DNA of 7,604 nucleotides from assembly GCA_022615805.1 (NCBI GenBank), contig JAKEGO010000089.1, positions 1 to 7,604 of the forward strand, read 5' to 3'. Made by a program: the position numbers and the translations under genes. A model generated the notes under the pieces. That model was given only the letters and a program-made list of their open reading frames with translations. It was not told the origin of the DNA and did no database searches. Positions 4,735-7,604 of the stretch are shown one piece after another; the first letter of the stretch is position 1, and each line of letters starts with the position of its first letter. This DNA comes from Thermoplasmata archaeon (lineage in GTDB: Archaea > Thermoplasmatota > JAKEGO01).

Positions 4735-5862
4735 ATGGCCCATCCGGCAGCTGGCGGCGGCGACCTCGTCTCCGCGGACGGCTCGATGCTCGTCATCGAG
4801 GCATTGGCCAGGGCCGGCGCCGACGCCTTCGTCGGGTATCCCATAACGCCGACCAACCTCATCTTCTCGCACGCCAACGCGCGGTTCCCCCTGTTCCGGT
4901 CGAGCACCGACGAGATATCCGCGGCGCAGACCATGAGCGGACTCTCGGCGGCGGGGAAACTGCCCGTCACCGGGACCTCCTTCCCGGGCTTCGCGCTCAT
5001 GCTCGAGACCGTGAACATGGCCTTCATGATGGAACTGCCCATGGTCATCGTCCTCGGCCAGAGGATGGGGCCGTCGACCGGGTCGGCGACCACGGGCGCC
5101 CAGGGGGACCTCCTCCTCCTGAGGGGGGCGATATCCGGCGGGTACGCCCTCCCGGTGCTCTGCCCGTCCAATCCCGAGGACTGCTGGACCCTGGCCGCTG
5201 AGGCCGCGAAGGTCGCGGTCTCCCTTCGTACGCCGGTCGTCCTCCTCACGTCGAAGGAGATGCTTATGACGCGGTGGACGGTGGACCTCTCCGCGCTCCC
5301 GGAGGTCCGAAGGGTCGAATGGCCCGCCTACGACGGCGATGGGCCGTACGTCCCATACCGCGCCGGCGAGGGGCTCGTCCCGCCATTCCTCCCCACATGT
5401 GACGGCTCGCACCGGACCAGGTTCAACGCCTCGACGCACGACGAGACCGGCCTGATACGAAAGGCGTCGCCTGGCGCCATCGCCAACACCGAGCGTCTGT
5501 GGCGGAAGGTGCGCGAGAGGGCAGGCGAGTTCGCGTTCCTCGACCTCGACGCGAGGGATGGCGCATCGACCCTCATCGTCTCATACGGTATGACCGCGGG
5601 TGCCGCGAGAGTGGCGGCCGCCCGCCTCGGGAAGGCCGGCCGTCCCACATCCCTGCTCGTGCTGAAGACGCTCCTTCCGCTGCCGCAGGAGGCACTCGAT
5701 GCGATCTCCCGATACGACAGGGTCGTCGTGGCCGAGGAGAACCTGACCGGCCTCCTCCGCGAGATGCTGCACGGCACCGTCGGCAGGGAGGGCGTGACAG
5801 GCGTCAACGCCATCGGGAGGATGGTCTCGCCCGACGACATCATCAAGGAGGTGCGCCGGTGA
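4735..5862 (+). CDS. 2-oxoacid:ferredoxin oxidoreductase, alpha subunit (KorA/VorA-like)
   Basis: The 375-residue protein is the alpha subunit of a thiamine diphosphate-dependent oxidoreductase that oxidatively decarboxylates 2-oxoacids to acyl-CoA, CO2 and reduced ferredoxin. Domain I carries VGYPITPT (33-40), the STDEISAAQ glutamate region near 57-65, TSFPGFALMLE (81-91), and QRMGPSTGSAT...GAQGDL (109-125). The insert THDETGLIRKASP (234-246) resembles the KorA-type EHDE-G-x-x region. Domain II runs from about 277 (STLIVSYGMTAGAAR) to the end. There is no N-terminal gamma domain, unlike fused gamma-alpha forms; gamma is instead fused to the next gene's product. The substrate cannot be told: 2-oxoglutarate, branched-chain oxoacids or others fit. 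The ATG is placed by the TATA box. The stop overlaps the next GTG by four bases (GTGA), which couples the two subunits. Confidence 0.9.
   Translation: MAHPAAGGGDLVSADGSMLVIEALARAGADAFVGYPITPTNLIFSHANARFPLFRSSTDEISAAQTMSGLSAAGKLPVTGTSFPGFALMLETVNMAFMMELPMVIVLGQRMGPSTGSATTGAQGDLLLLRGAISGGYALPVLCPSNPEDCWTLAAEAAKVAVSLRTPVVLLTSKEMLMTRWTVDLSALPEVRRVEWPAYDGDGPYVPYRAGEGLVPPFLPTCDGSHRTRFNASTHDETGLIRKASPGAIANTERLWRKVRERAGEFAFLDLDARDGASTLIVSYGMTAGAARVAAARLGKAGRPTSLLVLKTLLPLPQEALDAISRYDRVVVAEENLTGLLREMLHGTVGREGVTGVNAIGRMVSPDDIIKEVRR
5845..5853 (+). promoter_or_regulatory. Shine-Dalgarno site for the beta-gamma subunit
   Basis: AAGGAGGTG ends five bases before GTG 5859, which overlaps the alpha stop as GTGA. 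This fixes the start well inside the much longer in-frame reading from 5499. Confidence 0.7.
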
Positions 5863-7124
5863 GCCGCATCCTCGTCGAGAGTCCTTCCTACCCGTATTGC
5901 CCGGGTTGCACGCACACGACGGCTGCCGTCGCCATCGCGAGGGCACTCGAGGCCGCGGGGACGGACCCGCTCGATGTCGTGGTCGTCACGGACATCGGTT
6001 GCTGCGGGATCATCGACCCCCTGCTCGCGTGCCACACGGTCCACGGGCTCCATGGGAGGGCCGTCGCCCTCGGCATGGGGATCAGGCTCGGCATCGAGGA
6101 CCCACGGAAGCGCGTGGTCGTCATCCAGGGGGACGGCGGAGCGACGATCGGCCTGCAGCACCTGCTCGAGGCATCGCGGCTCAACGTCGACATGACCGTC
6201 ATCGTGCTCAACAACATGGTCTACGGCATGACCGGAGGGCAGGCGAGCGGCCTCTCCGCCCGTGAAGTGAGGGAAATGAGGGGGATGGGGGATGGCGCTG
6301 TGCCCCCGTACGACCTCTGCTCCCTCGCCCACGCGGCGGGCGCGGCGTACAGCGCGCGTGTTCTCGCCACCGGGGACCTCCAGGCCAGACTCTCCGCGGC
6401 GTTGGCCGTTCGGGGCCTCTCCTTGGTCGAGGCCGTGGGCATCTGCCATGCATACGGCATCGCAAGCCGCGAGGACCTGGAACGGCTCGCCGCGCCAGAG
6501 ACGGTGCTCGTCCGGGACCGCGAGCCGTACTCTATGTCGAGGCGCGAGCTGCCGTCGCTGCTCGATGGCGCCATCCGGCCGCGCCCCTCGCCGGAATGGG
6601 CCAGCCTCCCGGGGACGCGCCTCGGGGTGGTCATCGCGGGTTCCGCGGGCGAGGGGGTCCAGATCGCCGCCGAGCTCCTGGCGTCGGCCGGCATCGCCAT
6701 CGGCCTCCGTTCCACGAAGAAGGGCGAGTACCCCATCACGGTCGGAAAGGGGTTCTCCACCGCGGAGGTCATTCTTTCATCGGACAGGATCGAATATTCC
6801 GCCATCGAGCGGCCGGACGTCGTCATCGTGACCTCCAAGGAGGGGATGGACGCGGCGCGGGGCATGCTCGGCAACGCAGCGGCACTCGTGCTGGACGACG
6901 GCCTGGAGGTCCCGGGAGGGTTCACGGGGACGTGCATGTCCGCCCCGTTCAGGAAGGCCGCCGGCGCCAAGGGCGCGGCGCTCTGCGCGCTCGCGTACTG
7001 GCTCGCCGAATCCGGGGTCATGCCCCTGGAAGCCCTCGAGGAGGTGGCAGGGCCGCACAGGCACGCCGTGGAACTGAGGAGGGCCATCGAGTCCTCGAGG
7101 ACGTGCGCCGGGAACATCCTCTGA
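5859..7124 (+). CDS. 2-oxoacid:ferredoxin oxidoreductase, fused beta-gamma subunit
   Basis: The 421-residue protein joins a beta (thiamine diphosphate-binding) domain, about residues 1-210, to a gamma domain, about 253-421. Beta shows YCPGCTH (Cys14, Cys17), DIGCCG (Cys48 aligned with the family's IGCS), VVIQGDGGATIG (residues 87-98) with Asp92, LNNMVYGMTGGQ (117-128), and GICHAYG with Cys196. The four cysteines match the usual ligands of the cluster next to the cofactor. Gamma begins LGVVIAGSAGEGVQIAAELL (the GxGGxG-type loop) and continues with TKKGEYPITVGKGFSTAEV. Typical beta subunits are near 280 residues and gamma near 180, so the length fits a full fusion with a short linker. No separate ferredoxin (delta) subunit is seen, so electrons probably go to a free ferredoxin. 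The start is GTG 5859. A hairpin plus T-run lies at the stop codon. Confidence 0.9.
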   Translation: MSRILVESPSYPYCPGCTHTTAAVAIARALEAAGTDPLDVVVVTDIGCCGIIDPLLACHTVHGLHGRAVALGMGIRLGIEDPRKRVVVIQGDGGATIGLQHLLEASRLNVDMTVIVLNNMVYGMTGGQASGLSAREVREMRGMGDGAVPPYDLCSLAHAAGAAYSARVLATGDLQARLSAALAVRGLSLVEAVGICHAYGIASREDLERLAAPETVLVRDREPYSMSRRELPSLLDGAIRPRPSPEWASLPGTRLGVVIAGSAGEGVQIAAELLASAGIAIGLRSTKKGEYPITVGKGFSTAEVILSSDRIEYSAIERPDVVIVTSKEGMDAARGMLGNAAALVLDDGLEVPGGFTGTCMSAPFRKAAGAKGAALCALAYWLAESGVMPLEALEEVAGPHRHAVELRRAIESSRTCAGNIL

Positions 7125-7138
7125 GAAGAGGCGCTTTT
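7118..7138 (+). terminator. Possible hairpin plus T-run terminator
   Basis: CCTCT (7118-7122) and AGAGG (7127-7131) form a five-pair stem closed by a GAGA loop (GNRA type), followed by TTTT at 7135-7138. It overlaps the stop codon of the beta-gamma gene and lies before the convergent transporter gene. The stem is short, and archaeal termination relies mainly on T-runs, so this is only suggestive. Confidence 0.35.
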
Positions 7139-7176
7139 GGTCAAGTTGCCCTGCCTGTCCCGGTCGATCGCCTGCT

Positions 7177-7604
7177 TCACATCAGGAACAGCACCGCCAC
7201 GCCGGAGAAGGCGACGAGCGCGCCGATGATCCCCCTCATCGACGTCCTCTCCCTGTAGAGCGCCCAGACGACGGGGATGACGAGGATGGGCATGAGGGAC
7301 ATCAGCGTCGCGGCGACTCCCGCGAGGGCATAGGTCACAGCGACCATCGACAGCCATACCCCGAGGAACGGCCCGCTGACCGCCCCGGCAAAGGTGCGCT
7401 TCATGGCGAATACGTCCCTCCGGGCGCGCAGGACCTTCCGGACGCGACCCGCGACGACGAGGCTCGCCCAGACGAAGACGCAGGCGGCGACCATCCGTAT
7501 AAGGGTCGCGGAAAGAGGATCGAGCGGGTCGGCGCCAGGGTCCGCGGCTTCCACCATGCCGACCTTCGCGACGACGAACCCGATGCCCTGCCCCGCGGAA
7601 CCGA
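7177..7604 (-). CDS. EamA/DMT-superfamily transporter, C-terminal half (5' end outside window)
   Basis: On the minus strand an open frame runs off the window edge; 141 residues are visible, ending at TGA 7177-7179. They match the C-terminal EamA domain (PF00892) of ten-helix drug/metabolite transporters. The opening GSAGQGIGFVVAKVGM is the first helix of the repeat and continues upstream of the apparent ATG at 7557, so that ATG is internal. Further membrane segments are ATLIRMVAACVFVWASLVVA, then a GPFLGVWLSMVAVTYALAG region, ATLMSLMPILVIPVVWALY and IIGALVAFSGVAVLFL. Basic residues between the helices (RVRKVLRARRD) form the usual loop. The substrate is unknown; members export amino acids, nucleotide sugars or other small molecules. 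It converges on the oxidoreductase operon with a gap of about 50 bases and has no evident functional tie to it. Confidence 0.85.
   Translation of the reverse strand, partial: GSAGQGIGFVVAKVGMVEAADPGADPLDPLSATLIRMVAACVFVWASLVVAGRVRKVLRARRDVFAMKRTFAGAVSGPFLGVWLSMVAVTYALAGVAATLMSLMPILVIPVVWALYRERTSMRGIIGALVAFSGVAVLFLM

Noticed and set aside
4477..5439. 320-codon open frame on the minus strand
   Set aside because: It lies opposite the alpha subunit gene and part of the Pcc1-like gene. Its Arg/Gly/Pro-rich, motif-free translation is what GC-rich antisense gives.
5328..6449. 373-codon open frame on the minus strand
   Set aside because: Antisense to the well-supported alpha and beta-gamma genes; the translation is low-complexity and matches no family pattern.
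6221..7357. 378-codon open frame on the minus strand
   Set aside because: It overlaps the beta-gamma gene antisense and runs out of frame through the transporter; the Ser/Pro/Arg-rich translation lacks motifs.
1..7604. CRISPR array, insertion sequence or attachment site
   Set aside because: No regularly spaced repeats, transposase-like frame or terminal inverted repeats were seen; composition is uniform apart from the 3386-3456 island.

Overview
The window looks like chromosomal DNA from a GC-rich archaeon. Three single-gene promoters each place a TATA-like box about 26 bases upstream of a start codon, which predicts leaderless transcripts. One gene resembles Pcc1 of the archaeal/eukaryotic KEOPS complex. 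The gene families (COG1149 ferredoxin-ATPases, COG1433 NifX-like proteins, a ferredoxin-dependent 2-oxoacid oxidoreductase) are typical of strict anaerobes. A Thermoplasmata or Methanomassiliicoccales-like methanogen is my best guess, but the phylum is inferred, not shown.

Bases 2-3412, plus strand, hold a tightly packed operon whose promoter lies outside the window. It contains the C-terminal end of a CoA-disulfide reductase/NADH oxidase-like flavoprotein, two NifX-like proteins (one with a Gly/Arg tail, one with a His-rich tail), two consecutive MinD/Mrp-type ATPases each carrying an inserted two-cluster ferredoxin domain, and a NifU/IscU-type scaffold. Most junctions are ATGA overlaps or near-contacts with good Shine-Dalgarno sequences. 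The set reads as an iron-sulfur handling module.

Bases 3386-3456 form a sharp AT-rich island with a promoter and three CAGAAA repeats. It drives a DUF134 helix-turn-helix protein and an overlapping DUF5320 Gly/Arg-rich protein (3457-4184). From memory, these two families often sit beside NifX/COG1149 genes, so they probably belong to the same system.

Bases 4185-4390 are non-coding, with a promoter at the end for a small Pcc1-like KEOPS subunit gene (4391-4636). A second leaderless promoter drives a two-gene operon (4735-7124) for a 2-oxoacid:ferredoxin oxidoreductase: an alpha subunit, and a fused beta-gamma subunit that keeps the thiamine diphosphate motif and four candidate cluster cysteines. 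The window closes with the convergent, truncated C-terminal half of an EamA/DMT transporter on the minus strand.

The most interesting reading is that the first operon and the DUF134/DUF5320 pair form an iron-sulfide storage and delivery system. It would combine a possible sulfur or disulfide reductase, an IssA-like protein with a cationic glycine-rich tail, ATP-driven Fe-S carriers and a scaffold. Glycine/arginine-rich segments recur in three of the proteins. This is inference from gene content and motifs.
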